NCBI GenBank assembly: GCA_963922205.1
Contig: CAWUHX010000013.1
Location: forward strand, 186,001 to 250,000
Direction: 5' to 3'
DNA: 64,000 nt
From: Romanomermis culicivorax
Taxonomy: Eukaryota > Nematoda > Enoplea > Mermithida > Mermithidae
In this document: piece by piece, positions 1 through 11,400 of the stretch
Layout of the letters: each line of letters opens with the position of its first letter
Numbering within the stretch: the stretch's first letter is position 1
Position numbers and translations under genes: made by a program
Notes under the pieces: model-generated
Told to the model about the DNA's origin: nothing
Databases searched by the model: none
The model's input: the letters and a program-made list of their open reading frames with translations, nothing else

Positions 1-227
1 ACCCAAGTAAGTTTATCCCTGAGGGGATTCCTTGTCTCATCTAGGAGACTGCGGAGGACCTTGGTAAGGCCCCCGTATTTAGAACAAAGTTTATCTTTGT
101 TGTTGTAGGTCTGGGGAACCGGACTGTTGCACTATCACCGAGGCTTAGCCAAGGGATCAGTTCTAACAGGTCAGTTCAGACCAGAGTTATCTTTTCTTAC
201 GCCTCTTAAGGAAAGACCTGCACAACA
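1..227 (+). repeat. 5' LTR of element A1 (3' part)
   Basis: Identical base for base to 14073-14299. It ends in ...caaca, pairing with the tgttg that opens the 3' LTR as the usual short terminal inverted repeat. It holds a GTAAGT at 7-12 and a ttgttgttgtag at about 99-109, which could be splice sites in the leader. Confidence 0.95.
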
Positions 228-228
228 A

Positions 229-247
229 GTGGTGGCTTTTAACTCCT
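229..247 (+). other. Primer-binding site of element A1
   Basis: Directly after the LTR end the sequence reads agtggtggcttttaac, with TGG from 230 as expected for annealing to a tRNA 3' CCA end. The older copy A2 has agtggtggtttctgac at the same place. The B family has ttggtgacttgt instead, so the two families probably use different primer tRNAs. I did not assign the tRNA. Confidence 0.7.
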
Positions 248-323
248 TACCACGGAACTTCGTAGTCAGACTAGGAGAAAAGAAAATCCTCCAGGTTTCT
301 ACAGAAAGTTAGCAGGATTTAAA

Positions 324-3300
324 ATGCCTAACGAAAGGATACCGAGAGGTAATACTTTACGTAGATCACCACCCAGAGTGGCGAGTGCTGGGAATCTAGT
401 CAATTTGGGAGACGGAGATCAGCAACGGCAGGCTGCTCCGGACCCAGTGATCCCAGATCAAACTCCCGCGAGGGTTCAACCATTGCAACAAAATGCAATG
501 CATTTTACGCCTCAAGATGCAGGCGTACCAATTGACCGACCGCCAGCGATTGCCATCGATCCGCAGGAGGCAGGCCCGGCGAATCCGAACCCAGACGCCG
601 ATGGACCGCCGCAGCAAAATTTCAAAAGGTCACCGCCGCCAAAGGTCGAATTAGCAGGACCAAAAAGGGACGTCGTTACGCCCGAAATTCGACCAAACTT
701 CGAAGAAAGGGACCCCGAAATCGATCAAAGATTAGAGAGGATTCCCCACGAACAAGAGCGATTCCAACCCCAGGAAAGAGCTCCCGAGATGTCCAATCAG
801 GAGTTGGCGACGCAGTTACGCGAGTTGAAAGGGACCGTCGAAGCCTTGTTCGACATAATCGCGAATGCCGCCACTGAGGACAACAAAAGGGAAGCCGACA
901 GGCGCCGACAGGAGCCGGATAGACAGGTTAGACCATGTAATAGGGGTGCAGAAAGAGACAACCGTCTCGCTGCTGAAATAAATGCAGGCGCAGGGCCTAG
1001 TAATAGGCCTGATATTGATGAAGGGCAAAGGCTTAATTTTGAGCCCAAAAGTTGGAGAGGTCCAGCTAGAGATCCTCGATTCGAAGGAGCTGAGCAATCG
1101 GCAGACTTCAGGAATCAAAGTCTGATAGCTCCGCAGCATCCAACTTTAACTAGAGTGGTCTATGATGGTAGAGGAAATATAGTTGATCCAAATACCCTTA
1201 GACCAGATCAATTGGCATGTTTCCCATATAGGGATTACAGGTTTGACAAAGACAATATGCCATCATATCAAGGAGGTGTACCGCCTCAGCGAGATCCAAA
1301 TAGGGTTATGCTGCAATCCTTGAACTCTGATCTTGATCCAGTATTAACGGCAGCTTATGATCAGAGGGAGGTGCCATCAAATAATTTGGCACAAGAGATT
1401 GTAGTCAGGAATATCGTTAAAGGTGTGTTACCCAAACTTTTAGATGAGGGTATGGTAAATCAGCAGGTGCTTAGCTTTTTAACAGCACTTGAAGGGGAAT
1501 TCCGTAGGGATACACCCGAATCAGCTAAGTATGAAGCACTGCTGAGGCTTTCTAAAGGTAGACCGAAGGCTGTTGCAGGAGACAACATGACCTATAGGGA
1601 GGCCAGGAGAGCCATTATTAATGTCTTTGCACCTGAGTGTAACCTGGAAATGTTAACCAGGGAGTTGTTTGAGATCCAACAAAGACCCAATGAACAGGCC
1701 GTAGAGTTTTTAAAAAGGGTCAGTATATTAGTGGAACTAGTTAAAGGTGATTTAGACTATCAGTCTAAACAGAGACTGATTATTGATACCTTTATTTACA
1801 AGAGTGATCCTACATTTCAGTCTGAACTGAAAAATTCAAAGCATACCTTTAGAACCTGGTATGATCTTGCAGTAGAGGTTCATGATATTGAACGTAGGTA
1901 CAAAAATGCCTTCCAGAGATATGGACCCAAGGGTACACAACAGGATCCTATAGTAATTAATGAAGTAGGTATGCCTAGTGGGCATGATCCTGAAATTGCC
2001 GTAGTTGCCAGGAACCAGTCAGAAGGATATCAACAAGGCCAGAGGCAAAGGTTTCGGCAACCATATCAAACTGTAGGTAATCAGGTACAGGCCCAAACCC
2101 AAAGGTCAAGGAGTGATTCTCCTGAAATAGAGGAGATTCCAGTTCGGGAAGCCCCTAGGGCTCAGACCGAAAAAGGTAAGAAAGAATCTCTTCTATTGAA
2201 AATCTCAAAAGAGATGGTACAACTGGTCGAAAGGTTCGACCAGCTCCAGCAAAAGGTTGATAACAGGCAAATGGAAAATCGGTCTGATGTGGCCATACCT
2301 AGTACCAGTCAGGGAGGTCAAGTTTCCCGAGATCCGACAAAGCCATGGTGTGAGTTCCACAAGAACATAACACATAATACTGCAGACTGCAGGACATTGA
2401 GAGTATTGTCCGAGCGCAGGAGCAGAGGTAGAGCCAGCTTCCCTACCTTTAACAGGGGAGGCTTCAACACTTTTGCTCGAGGTAACTATAGAGGTAGAGG
2501 AGGTTACCCAAATGCCAACTTTAATAGCAGAGGTAGAGGTGCGTATAATGTAGGCTATTCAGGTCATCAGGATAGCCAGCAGAGTTATTTACAGAACTCC
2601 GATTACAATGAGTTCCTGGAGTTCAAAAGGCAAAAGGAGCTGCAGAAGCAGTTCCAACAGATGCAGCAATACCAACAGCAAGCTGCATTACAGCATCCTC
2701 AGCCTCCTCAGGCGATTATGGGTCCGACTCAGACTCTGCAACAGGGTCAATTCACAAATCAGCCACCTCAGAAGGATTATTCGAGTGTTATGGTTGCAAG
2801 GCAGTCTCAAATGAGTCCTTTAGGTGAAGTAAACCAGAGAGTGAGTTGCCCAAATGTTGTATTAGGTAGTATTGTGCAAATGAATGAAATTGCACCACAA
2901 CCTATAGTACCATCAGTACAAGTAGTGAGGAGAGGCACACCAGCTAGCCCTCAGGAACAACATTTGCTGGATACGTACCCCAGAACAGCCCCATTCCACA
3001 TTGAGGTTGTTATAGGAGGTCGTAAGACAATGGCTTTAATTGACACAGGAGCTCAGTGCACTGTCATGTCGGCTAAGTTTCTGAAAGAAACTTTGGGCCC
3101 GGATTACACTGAATATCCCAGGATATTAAATGTTACTGTAGCCAACGGTAAGACAGTCCAAGCCCATGGGTATATCCAATTTAGGATGGATACATTGTGT
3201 GGACAGTTCCCCGTAAAAGCAATTGTAATTCCTGAAGCAGGTGAAAATGTTATTGTAGGAACAGACTTTTTGGCTCATCCTCAGGTAGGAGCCATAATAG

Positions 3301-6300
3301 ATTTCAGGAATAGGACGATGACGCTCAACAACCGTCAACAACGGATATACGTGACGCCGGACCAGCCCCAATCCAATTGTGGAGAGGTCATGACCACGAG
3401 CGCCGCGGAATCCACGACGAGCGCCGCCGACCAATACCAGCCAAAGATTTGCCTGCTAAAGGTTTCGGTGCCAGTGGTGAGTGTGAATCCCATCTACTTA
3501 CCTAGTGGTACTGATATACTTCTGAGAGCAAAGCTTTGGGATAAGGTAGGCGAAAATCGCCTTAATGGAATCATAATAGAGTCTGAAGACAATGAAGAAA
3601 GGTTCCACATTGATAGTACCATAGTAGATGGTACAAAAGATGATTTTGTTGTTATGGTATCTAACAACACAGGATCAGGATGCCATTTGAAAAGAAATCA
3701 AATAATTGGCCATACTAATTCAGTGTTGTGTGATACTGATAACCAAGATCAACTTAAGGGGAAGATAGTTGAGGATTTGGAGAAGCTGCAAACTTGTGCA
3801 GTCCAGGCTAGACCTGATTCGACTCAAGTGGATGAGAAAGAGTTCAAGGAAGCCTTGTACAATATGCTAGCTAAATCCAACATACCATCTGAACAATTGG
3901 AACAAGCTTTACGGTGTCTCGCAAAATATAGAGACGTGTTCAGCTTGCCCAGTGATCCTCCAACTACTACACCCTATTTGACCTGTAAAATAAATACAGG
4001 GGATGCAGCACCTGTGGCAAAAAGGTACCACAGGACTGCCATAAATTTACGGCCACATGTTCGTGAGCATGTGCAAGATATGCTCAAAAAGGGTGTAATT
4101 GAGCCATCAAAGTCGCCTTGGGCAGCTCCGTTATTCCTTGTAGGTAAAAAGGATGGTACCAAGCGACCAGTAGTGGACTTTAGGGGTATAAATGATGTTA
4201 CCAAGGATGATAAGTATCCCATTCCTAGAATGGATGACTATCTAGACTGTTTAGGTAAAGCCAAATTTTATACTACCCTAGATCTCAAATCAGGATATTG
4301 GCAAGTGCCAATGGACGAAGAAAGCAAGGAGAAAACTGCTTTCATATGCCAAGAAGGGCTTTATCAATTTAAAGTCATGCCCTTTGGCCTAAAAAATGCG
4401 CCAGCCGAATTCCAGCGTATGATGGAAAGAGTTTTGCATCCATATGTTTGGAAAATCTGTCTAGTCTATATAGACGATATAATTGTGTTCTCAAATACGT
4501 TTGAGGAACACCTAGTTAATCTAGAGCTAGTCCTGCAAGCTCTAAGAAAGGCTCATTTGACCTTGAAGCCGGAGAAGTGTGAATTCCTGCCTGAGAGAGT
4601 TCATTTTTTAGGACATATCTTAAATTCGGATGGAGTTTCCCCAGATCCGAAAAAGGTCAAAGCTATAAATGATTTCCCATTCCCAGAGTCTAAACGTAAA
4701 CTGCAAAGGTTCTTAGGTATGTTGCAGTGGTGTAAAAAATTCATACCGGGTTTGGCTAAACACGCCGAACCGTTGTACAAACTAACTGGGAAGAACTGTG
4801 TTTGGGAAGTCACGGAGGTTCACCATCAGGCTTTTAGGAGCCTGAAGGAAGCACTATTGTCTGTGCCATTCCTTAGGTATCCGGTTTTGGACGGGTCTGC
4901 GGACTTTGTCCTTCAGACAGATGCCAGTGGAACGGCACTAGGAGCAGTCCTTTACCAGGAGACTAACTCAGACCGCTGGGTAATTGCTTATAATAGCAGA
5001 ATTTTAAAAGCGGATGAGAAAAAGTGGTCAGCCACGGAAAGGGAGTGCTTGGCAATTGTGTATGGCTTGAAGTTATACAAGCACTACCTAGTGGGTCATA
5101 AAGTGATCATAAGAACTGATCACAAACCTTTATTATCTATGAAGGTTAATGCCATGACCAATGGTAAGTTGAAGAGATGGTACTCGTTCATCTCTCAGTT
5201 CAACCATAAACTAGAGTATGTGCCTGGAAAACAAAATGCCATGGCAGACTTTTTGTCCAGGATGGATGAACCAGACGATCAAGCGGAAAAGATACCGCCA
5301 AAATGGGAACACATGTTCTCAAAGGATAAACGAGAGTCCGAAAATCTGAAAGATCTTGAGGCACAGCTTATTGAGAGAAAACATCTCAATTTGGTAAAGA
5401 GATTCAGAATTCTGACAGATCGGAATCCTGAAGACGGTACTCCGTTATATTCGGAGCCAAAAGGTAAGAATAATCAGAGGACTGAGGTAAGTCCGAGATT
5501 CACCCAAATTTATCCAGAAGATTCTGAGGGTGATCCAGAATCAAACTCGCCTGCAGACTTGGTAAATGCCGTAACTACAAGGAGCATGGCGAAAGAAGCG
5601 GACAAGAATAATCAGGCTCAGATCCAGCCTGACGGCAATCAGGTCAAAGATAAGGTAAGTAGGGGAAACCAGGACAAAGGTAAGGAAAAAAGAGTAACCT
5701 GGTTATACCCAGAAAAGGAACAAGAGTTTACTTTGGCAGACCCAAAAGAGAATGAATTACCAAAAGGGCTAATTAGAGATGATCTCATGGCCCTCTTGCA
5801 GAGAAAAGATCAGGTATTACAACCATACTTTGATAGATTGGGTCCAAATGGGACAACCAAGTATCATAGTGGATTTTATATCCAAAATGAAGTGTTATAC
5901 CGCGAAGCCGGACAGGGATCGGATGATCAGGTGGTCGTCCCATCCTGCCTTAGGGATAATACTTTGCACCAGTACCACGGTGCCGTAATGATGACTCATC
6001 AGGGGTTCAAAAGGACCCTTGCTATGATCAAAAAACGGTTCTGGTGGCCTGGAATTGAAAAGGATGTCAGGCACTGGATCAAGTTTTGTCCAGTTTGTCA
6101 AATGGCTAATCAGGGAAACACAGAAATTCCACCACTGATACCAATTATTCCACAAGGTCCTTTTGACATTGTATCAGTGGATATCGTGGGTATTTCTCCA
6201 CTCAGTGAGAAGAGACCGTATGTCATAGTCTTTCAGGACTATTTTACAAAGTGGGTTGAAGCTGAACTGATCCCGGATCAGTCAGCTAGCACCGTTGTAG

Positions 6301-7160
6301 ATACCTTTCTACAATCAATTGTATTCAGACATGGGACTCCACGGAGACTACTCAGCGATAGAGGAGGTTGTTTTACCTCAGATCTAATGAAAGAGATCTG
6401 CAAGTTATTGGAGTGTCAAAAAATCTTTACAACAGCCTACCATCCACAAGGAAATGGTATGGTAGAAAGGTTTAACCAGACACTCATTAAACAGCTCAGA
6501 AAGGTGGCCATCGAGGAAAAAGATAACTGGCCAAGATACTTGAGAGCTGTGGTGTTTGCATATAATGCCACACCGCATGCAGCCACGGGGCAATCCCCAT
6601 TTTCGTTGCTTAGAGGTCATGAGGCAACCTTCGGGTTAAACTTATCGAAAGCATACGATATTGTAATGCCGGACAGCAATGCTGAGGCATACAAATTTGT
6701 GTTGACAAATCATTTAGTCAACCTCTACGAGGATATTGCCAAAAATATCCAGAGTGCTGCCGAAAAATCGAAGAAATACTTCGATAAAAAGTCCAAGCAA
6801 AACGGATTTAAAGAAAAGGATTGGGTTCTGCTCAAAGTAGATAAGCAGAAAAAGTTAGGACTACCATGGTCCGGTCCGTTCATAGTTACGGACATTTCGC
6901 GAGAAGCAGAGAACGTTGTCACCATTGTACATTGGGACAACCCGCTAAATCGCCAAACAGTTTCAATCAGCAGGTTGAAACATTTTCGCTACGAGACCAC
7001 TAGGGTCTTGCCGCGAATAGCGCGAGCCAATCAGGACGCGCCACGTGACGAAAACACGTCATTTTCCAATATGGCACAAACAGTTACGACTGGAGCGCCG
7101 ATTCAAATGAAATCATTTGAAAATTCGCTCAAGGCGAATCTATGCGCGATCTCGCGCTGA
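324..7160 (+). CDS. gag-pol: Gag-Pol polyprotein, Ty3/Gypsy, intact
   Basis: One 2278-residue frame with no gag/pol frameshift. Residues 1-200 are proline-rich and charged. A capsid-like helical region lies near 330-530. A zinc knuckle of the form C-x2-H-x4-H-x4-C is at 676-689, followed by RGG-like and Gln-rich sequence. The protease active site DTG is at 907-909. A beta-rich linker near 1065-1135 is shared with the B family. Reverse transcriptase has YIDD at 1382-1385, and RNase H has its first Asp at 1533 (QTDASG). Integrase has an HHCC module from His1882, the catalytic triad Asp1953, Asp2012 and Glu2048 (D-35-E), and a C-terminal GPF module near 2184. All expected catalytic residues are present. 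The ATG at 324 is the first in frame, about 95 bp after the primer-binding site. Such products form particles, reverse-transcribe the RNA and integrate the cDNA. Confidence 0.96.
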   Translation: MPNERIPRGNTLRRSPPRVASAGNLVNLGDGDQQRQAAPDPVIPDQTPARVQPLQQNAMHFTPQDAGVPIDRPPAIAIDPQEAGPANPNPDADGPPQQNFKRSPPPKVELAGPKRDVVTPEIRPNFEERDPEIDQRLERIPHEQERFQPQERAPEMSNQELATQLRELKGTVEALFDIIANAATEDNKREADRRRQEPDRQVRPCNRGAERDNRLAAEINAGAGPSNRPDIDEGQRLNFEPKSWRGPARDPRFEGAEQSADFRNQSLIAPQHPTLTRVVYDGRGNIVDPNTLRPDQLACFPYRDYRFDKDNMPSYQGGVPPQRDPNRVMLQSLNSDLDPVLTAAYDQREVPSNNLAQEIVVRNIVKGVLPKLLDEGMVNQQVLSFLTALEGEFRRDTPESAKYEALLRLSKGRPKAVAGDNMTYREARRAIINVFAPECNLEMLTRELFEIQQRPNEQAVEFLKRVSILVELVKGDLDYQSKQRLIIDTFIYKSDPTFQSELKNSKHTFRTWYDLAVEVHDIERRYKNAFQRYGPKGTQQDPIVINEVGMPSGHDPEIAVVARNQSEGYQQGQRQRFRQPYQTVGNQVQAQTQRSRSDSPEIEEIPVREAPRAQTEKGKKESLLLKISKEMVQLVERFDQLQQKVDNRQMENRSDVAIPSTSQGGQVSRDPTKPWCEFHKNITHNTADCRTLRVLSERRSRGRASFPTFNRGGFNTFARGNYRGRGGYPNANFNSRGRGAYNVGYSGHQDSQQSYLQNSDYNEFLEFKRQKELQKQFQQMQQYQQQAALQHPQPPQAIMGPTQTLQQGQFTNQPPQKDYSSVMVARQSQMSPLGEVNQRVSCPNVVLGSIVQMNEIAPQPIVPSVQVVRRGTPASPQEQHLLDTYPRTAPFHIEVVIGGRKTMALIDTGAQCTVMSAKFLKETLGPDYTEYPRILNVTVANGKTVQAHGYIQFRMDTLCGQFPVKAIVIPEAGENVIVGTDFLAHPQVGAIIDFRNRTMTLNNRQQRIYVTPDQPQSNCGEVMTTSAAESTTSAADQYQPKICLLKVSVPVVSVNPIYLPSGTDILLRAKLWDKVGENRLNGIIIESEDNEERFHIDSTIVDGTKDDFVVMVSNNTGSGCHLKRNQIIGHTNSVLCDTDNQDQLKGKIVEDLEKLQTCAVQARPDSTQVDEKEFKEALYNMLAKSNIPSEQLEQALRCLAKYRDVFSLPSDPPTTTPYLTCKINTGDAAPVAKRYHRTAINLRPHVREHVQDMLKKGVIEPSKSPWAAPLFLVGKKDGTKRPVVDFRGINDVTKDDKYPIPRMDDYLDCLGKAKFYTTLDLKSGYWQVPMDEESKEKTAFICQEGLYQFKVMPFGLKNAPAEFQRMMERVLHPYVWKICLVYIDDIIVFSNTFEEHLVNLELVLQALRKAHLTLKPEKCEFLPERVHFLGHILNSDGVSPDPKKVKAINDFPFPESKRKLQRFLGMLQWCKKFIPGLAKHAEPLYKLTGKNCVWEVTEVHHQAFRSLKEALLSVPFLRYPVLDGSADFVLQTDASGTALGAVLYQETNSDRWVIAYNSRILKADEKKWSATERECLAIVYGLKLYKHYLVGHKVIIRTDHKPLLSMKVNAMTNGKLKRWYSFISQFNHKLEYVPGKQNAMADFLSRMDEPDDQAEKIPPKWEHMFSKDKRESENLKDLEAQLIERKHLNLVKRFRILTDRNPEDGTPLYSEPKGKNNQRTEVSPRFTQIYPEDSEGDPESNSPADLVNAVTTRSMAKEADKNNQAQIQPDGNQVKDKVSRGNQDKGKEKRVTWLYPEKEQEFTLADPKENELPKGLIRDDLMALLQRKDQVLQPYFDRLGPNGTTKYHSGFYIQNEVLYREAGQGSDDQVVVPSCLRDNTLHQYHGAVMMTHQGFKRTLAMIKKRFWWPGIEKDVRHWIKFCPVCQMANQGNTEIPPLIPIIPQGPFDIVSVDIVGISPLSEKRPYVIVFQDYFTKWVEAELIPDQSASTVVDTFLQSIVFRHGTPRRLLSDRGGCFTSDLMKEICKLLECQKIFTTAYHPQGNGMVERFNQTLIKQLRKVAIEEKDNWPRYLRAVVFAYNATPHAATGQSPFSLLRGHEATFGLNLSKAYDIVMPDSNAEAYKFVLTNHLVNLYEDIAKNIQSAAEKSKKYFDKKSKQNGFKEKDWVLLKVDKQKKLGLPWSGPFIVTDISREAENVVTIVHWDNPLNRQTVSISRLKHFRYETTRVLPRIARANQDAPRDENTSFSNMAQTVTTGAPIQMKSFENSLKANLCAISR

Positions 7161-7583
7161 TTTTTTTTTATTTTATGTACATATCTCGCGCGTGTAAGTA
7201 CTAATTTTAACTAAAATTGTATTAATTTGTAATATTTATCGCGTTTATGTAGTATTCGTATTAATTTTGTAAATTTTTCATATTTATTTCAGACTTTGGG
7301 AAAAATTCTTCGGAATTTTAGACCAAAGTGACAACCCAAAAAATTTCTGACATTTTTTCTAAAAAATTAATTTTCAAATTTTTCATTTTTTCAAAATCAA
7401 ACTATAGCTGCCCCGCTTATCTGAATTCTAAACTTCCATCGGAAGGAAGAAGTAAAATATTCCCCGAACCGCGATAAAAAGGAAATTAGCAGAACTGCTA
7501 AATTAAACTTTTTCAGCGTTCAAAAATTTTAAATAAATTTATCAATTTATTATTCGAAAACAAAAATTTCGAAAAGAAAAGAG
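7161..7583 (+). other. Non-coding stretch between pol and ORF2 of A1
   Basis: AT-rich with no supported gene. A strong acceptor-like tract (actttttcag) ends near 7516, about 70 bp before the ORF2 leader ATG. It could receive an upstream donor or a spliced leader. This is inference from the motif only. Confidence 0.5.
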
Positions 7584-7705
7584 ATGGGAAAGGGCGCGCG
7601 GAACCGCCAACAAGCTCCGACGCGCGAGTGGTCGCACACAGAGCGCCACGTTGAATACGGCAGGGCCCAGCACCGCCAAGACAACCGTTTTTTTCTTTAT
7701 TGACG
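7584..7705 (+). CDS. ORF2 leader exon of element A1
   Basis: ATG at 7584 opens a short frame ending at a GTAAGT donor (7706). Homologous leader exons lie in A2 (53615-53711), B1 (23517-23601) and B2 (complement 42391-42451). B1 and B2 share QDRQDN, and A1 has HRQDN at the equivalent place. In the other three the ATG frame runs through to a phase-1 donor. In A1 a run of seven T near 7688 puts the frame out by one, so a TGA appears three bases before the donor. One T fewer would give the same phase-1 join. That T run may be a sequencing or assembly slip, a real mutation, or a sign that A1 starts ORF2 in the main exon. Confidence 0.65.
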
Positions 7706-8338
7706 GTAAGTTTCGAACTTATTTTTATCAAGTATTCTTGGAAACCGCAGGTAATGCCCAGAAGTCACTGGAAGACCAGCTCGGCGCCCCAAAGGGCAGA
7801 CGAGGTTAGAACTTAGAGGGAACGAAAAATGGGAGTACTGAGAAGCGGAAGCTCGAAGCCAAGCAGGGAATTTCCAATTTGGAAATATACCTGATACCAC
7901 CGAGAGCTATACGATTCAAGGGAAACCTAGAACCTTGGGTTCAGCCCGTTTTTAAGTTTTATCATTCAAAAATTTATCAAAAATTATTTATTTTCAAATC
8001 AAATTATATCACTTTTTCGATATCAAAATCATTAAAAATTATCAATTTCGAGCGCTATAAAAATTGTAAATACAGCGCCATAAATGGAGCGTAGTTGGTC
8101 GCTCAAGCAGCTGGTCAGAGATTGGTGTCCGATCAAGTGGTGGACAGTCGGATCAGGTCTACCCTCCCCAACATATAGAGGTAGCAAGGGTAAGATTTGG
8201 TAAGGTGTTAGTTGCCTACCAGCTCAATGTTTGTATATCAGTGGCTCACCTAACAACCTGCACTAAACTTAATTTTCTGCGAAACTTAACCCGCTTGGTG
8301 TTGTGGTGCTGGTGTAGTATAGACCCGAAAATGCGCTG

Positions 8339-8372
<34 letters not shown>

Positions 8373-8409
8373 GAATAAAACACTAAAATTAATAGTACTT
8401 TATGTTTAG
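7706..8409 (+). other. Intron of ORF2 in A1 with probable inserted retroposon
   Basis: Begins GTAAGT and ends TTTAG before ATTATAAC. The equivalent introns are 217 bp in B1, 213 in B2 and 223 in A2, but 704 bp here. The extra length lies mainly toward the 3' side (roughly 7940-8370). It includes a TATA-like ctataaaaattg and ends in an uninterrupted run of about 29 A (about 8340-8369). This suggests a poly(A)-tailed retroposon inserted in sense orientation. I could not recognise tRNA, 5S or 7SL boxes. Confidence 0.55.
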
Positions 8410-11400
8410 ATTATAACGTCAAACGGGCCGTACGAATCCACGAACTGGATCAGTGGTTCAAAGCCACATTTGGGTACTGGCCGGCCAATCCCAAGGAACC
8501 TCGAATGGTAGACATCGGGAAGGTCAGCCAGGTACTCCATTTTATCCGAGAAGTGTCAATCTTCAGAGGACAACCAGTTTGTGGCTTCGACGTTGAAAAA
8601 GTAAACCAGGATAAGGTCGCCGCCTTGTTCAAAACAAGGGAGGTCGACAATCCGATGGGAAAGCAGTTTGCCCGATATATCAGCTTCGCGCTAACGAACG
8701 GTCAAACTTACGTTATTGATACAACGTCGATGATGACCAAAGAGTGGACCAGCCTCCACGACTTCTTGAACTCCGACATGCTGTTCGCCGGATATGCCGT
8801 GCTGGAAGATCTGGTGAGTATCTATAACGTTTGTGGCGCAGGGCGAGAAAATAAGGATAGGGACAAAACTGTCTCCTTACGGGAATTTCTAAGAAAGACC
8901 AAAGGTCGATACTTTGACTTAGACCGTTTCGCCCTCACCATGGTAGGAGTTAACCTGGAGAAGAAATGCTTTCAGACAGGTATATGTCCCGAAACTTTTC
9001 GGTTAAAGGGACTGTTCACGGAATTTTATTTGATAGACGTGGGCCCCTACCAATATGACTTTTCGTTAAAAGCGAACCGTGATCGGTTTGCCAAAAGGGG
9101 TATATTGCCGGAAGAGCTCAGATACGCCGCTCTAGACGCATACTACTCCTTATTGGTCATGTTTGCCGCTATTCACTATGGCATGGCCGATCAACTGCTT
9201 ATGCAAATGCAGATTTTCGACCATGACAAGGTGGATCCCAAACAGATAAACACCATTGCCCTCCATTTTTATCAACAATATCTAATGATTCCGGGCAATG
9301 TGAATCGAGAAATGGGGCTAGGTACCCCAGTTATGGAAACCGATCAGGTTCAACCAAACATGGTCTATCACATGATGAAGTGTGAGATGTATAACCGTTG
9401 GGCGGTACAGATGCAGGGAAATAACACAGGTTATTATACCGCGCCCACGGAGTGTAATCCAGTCCGTCCGCAGGGAGTTCAGTTGCCAAGTGGTTTTTAC
9501 CCACTACTTCCAAGAGATAACAAACCATTGAAGGACGACGGATACACCACAGATAGCGATCCCGATGAAATCCAGGACGTCCAGATACCAGACTGGGTAA
9601 ATATTTCAAAAGATATCCTGGAAAATCTCAAGTCAGGCGGAGCCTACTGGGATTTAGACGGGAAAATTTCTTTAACGTTGTACGAAAACGCCAAGCTATA
9701 CTGGCAACAAGCCGGGAAGCCCGATACCATTCCACAAGAGGTGTTTTCCTCTAATAACCACTACCCAGTGGGTATCGAGGGCCATAGACAGGCCTATAAG
9801 ACCAATTTTTATACGCCAAACTTGGCAAAGATTTCAGGTATGCTGGATGAGCGAAACTTCCCAGAGTTAGAGGTCATCTGCAAATTCATGCCATTGGCTT
9901 ATCATTTGGCATGGCCTCATTCCAGAGCGGAGTGCGACTATGAAACTAGCGCTCTGCTAAATTATAACTTTCTAAATAGTTATACTAAAGAAGGCCAGGA
10001 AATGATAAAGAAAATGTCCTGGAAGTCAGGCGACCGCCTGGCTTACTATTTAGAATTAGCAGCGACGCTACCGCCGTCGGAACCCCGCTTTCCATCTAAA
10101 AAAGGGGTATACGCATGGCAGAATCGGTTCGGTTTTGTCCCGCTACGATTTCGAGAAGCCGAGGAAATCCTACAAATTGGCGACGACAAATCGTTATTGA
10201 AGGACGGAGCCTACAAGGTAAATCCTTATTTTTATGTAACCTTTTACTACGTAGGCTTCGAGACTTTAACGCCGGGACTGCGGTATCCCATGACGGAAGA
10301 CGCATCGCCGACCGACTACCCGATTACCTACGCACCGAGAAATCCGCTCGAGCTCAGACCGGAGTTTGTCAGCAAAAGCTTCCGGGAGAGAACAATCGCT
10401 TCGGAAATGCCCGGGTATACACTTACATATACCCCAGCCGGTGAGTTAATTTCTAAAGTACCGCTAAATCGTCCCTCAACTTCCCAAACGGCGCAAGCCG
10501 GAGGGACGGGACAGGTCAAAGCGCAGCCGCAGGCGCTAGCGCCAGTGGTCAAAGCTACACCAGCTTTGGACACTGCTGCCACGCAGGCAGCTGCAGTAAT
10601 TGTCGTGGTGCCGCCGCCAATTCAACCAGCGGTGGCACAGCCGACTCAAGTACCTCAAGTACAACAACCGGCCGAGCCTGAGCCAGAGGTTGTCACCATA
10701 ATGCAATCAGTACCTCCAGCACCAGCTGTTTTGCCAGCTAAAGTAAAACAGCTCTTGCCGAAGATACGAAATTCAGACTCTGAGTCCAGTTCAGAGGAGG
10801 ATGTAGAAGAAGAAGAAGAGGGTGAAATCCTCGAATCTGAGGGCCAGACATCAGAGAATAAGGATGCGATGGAGGCCAAAACTCAGAAACAGGCTCTTGA
10901 GGAGGAAAAAATCCAGACTCAAATTGACGAAGCAGTCACCAAAATGTCAGGGATCGATGTCAGACTGGAGAAGATGCAGGAAGCATCCCAGGAGATACCT
11001 GTGAAGGCCAAAGATCCTAAGGATCATGACCGTCAAGCGAAGCAAGAGGCCTTACAGGCCAAAATTCAGGAACAGAAAAGGCTGACGCAGCAGGAATTCC
11101 TGCGTCAGAGGGCAATCCAGAGAAAACTGAAGGAGCAGGCACTAGCCGACGATAGCTCAGATTCAGCCATCGCAGCAACAGAGCTGATGCGGAGGGGAAG
11201 AATTGCCGAGGAAGGTATTCCTGGAATTTATTCCCCAGACAAAGTTCAGCAGATGTTAGCTGAAGGGATGTCGGAAAAATTTATCCGACATCTAGCCAAA
11301 GAAAAGGTAAGGCGAAGAAAGAGGATAGGTAAGGCCAAGCGACGCAGACTTGCAGCTCAGGGACAGCAGCAACAAGGAGCGGCCGCCACCGGATCCGAAA

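Noticed and set aside
127..312. Short open frame spanning the LTR end and primer-binding site
   Set aside because: It covers LTR and primer-binding site, lacks motifs and ends before the real gag-pol ATG.
7160..8500. tRNA or 5S-derived promoter boxes in the A1 intron insertion
   Set aside because: Could not match A- or B-box consensus well enough; kept only as a poly(A)-ended insertion.
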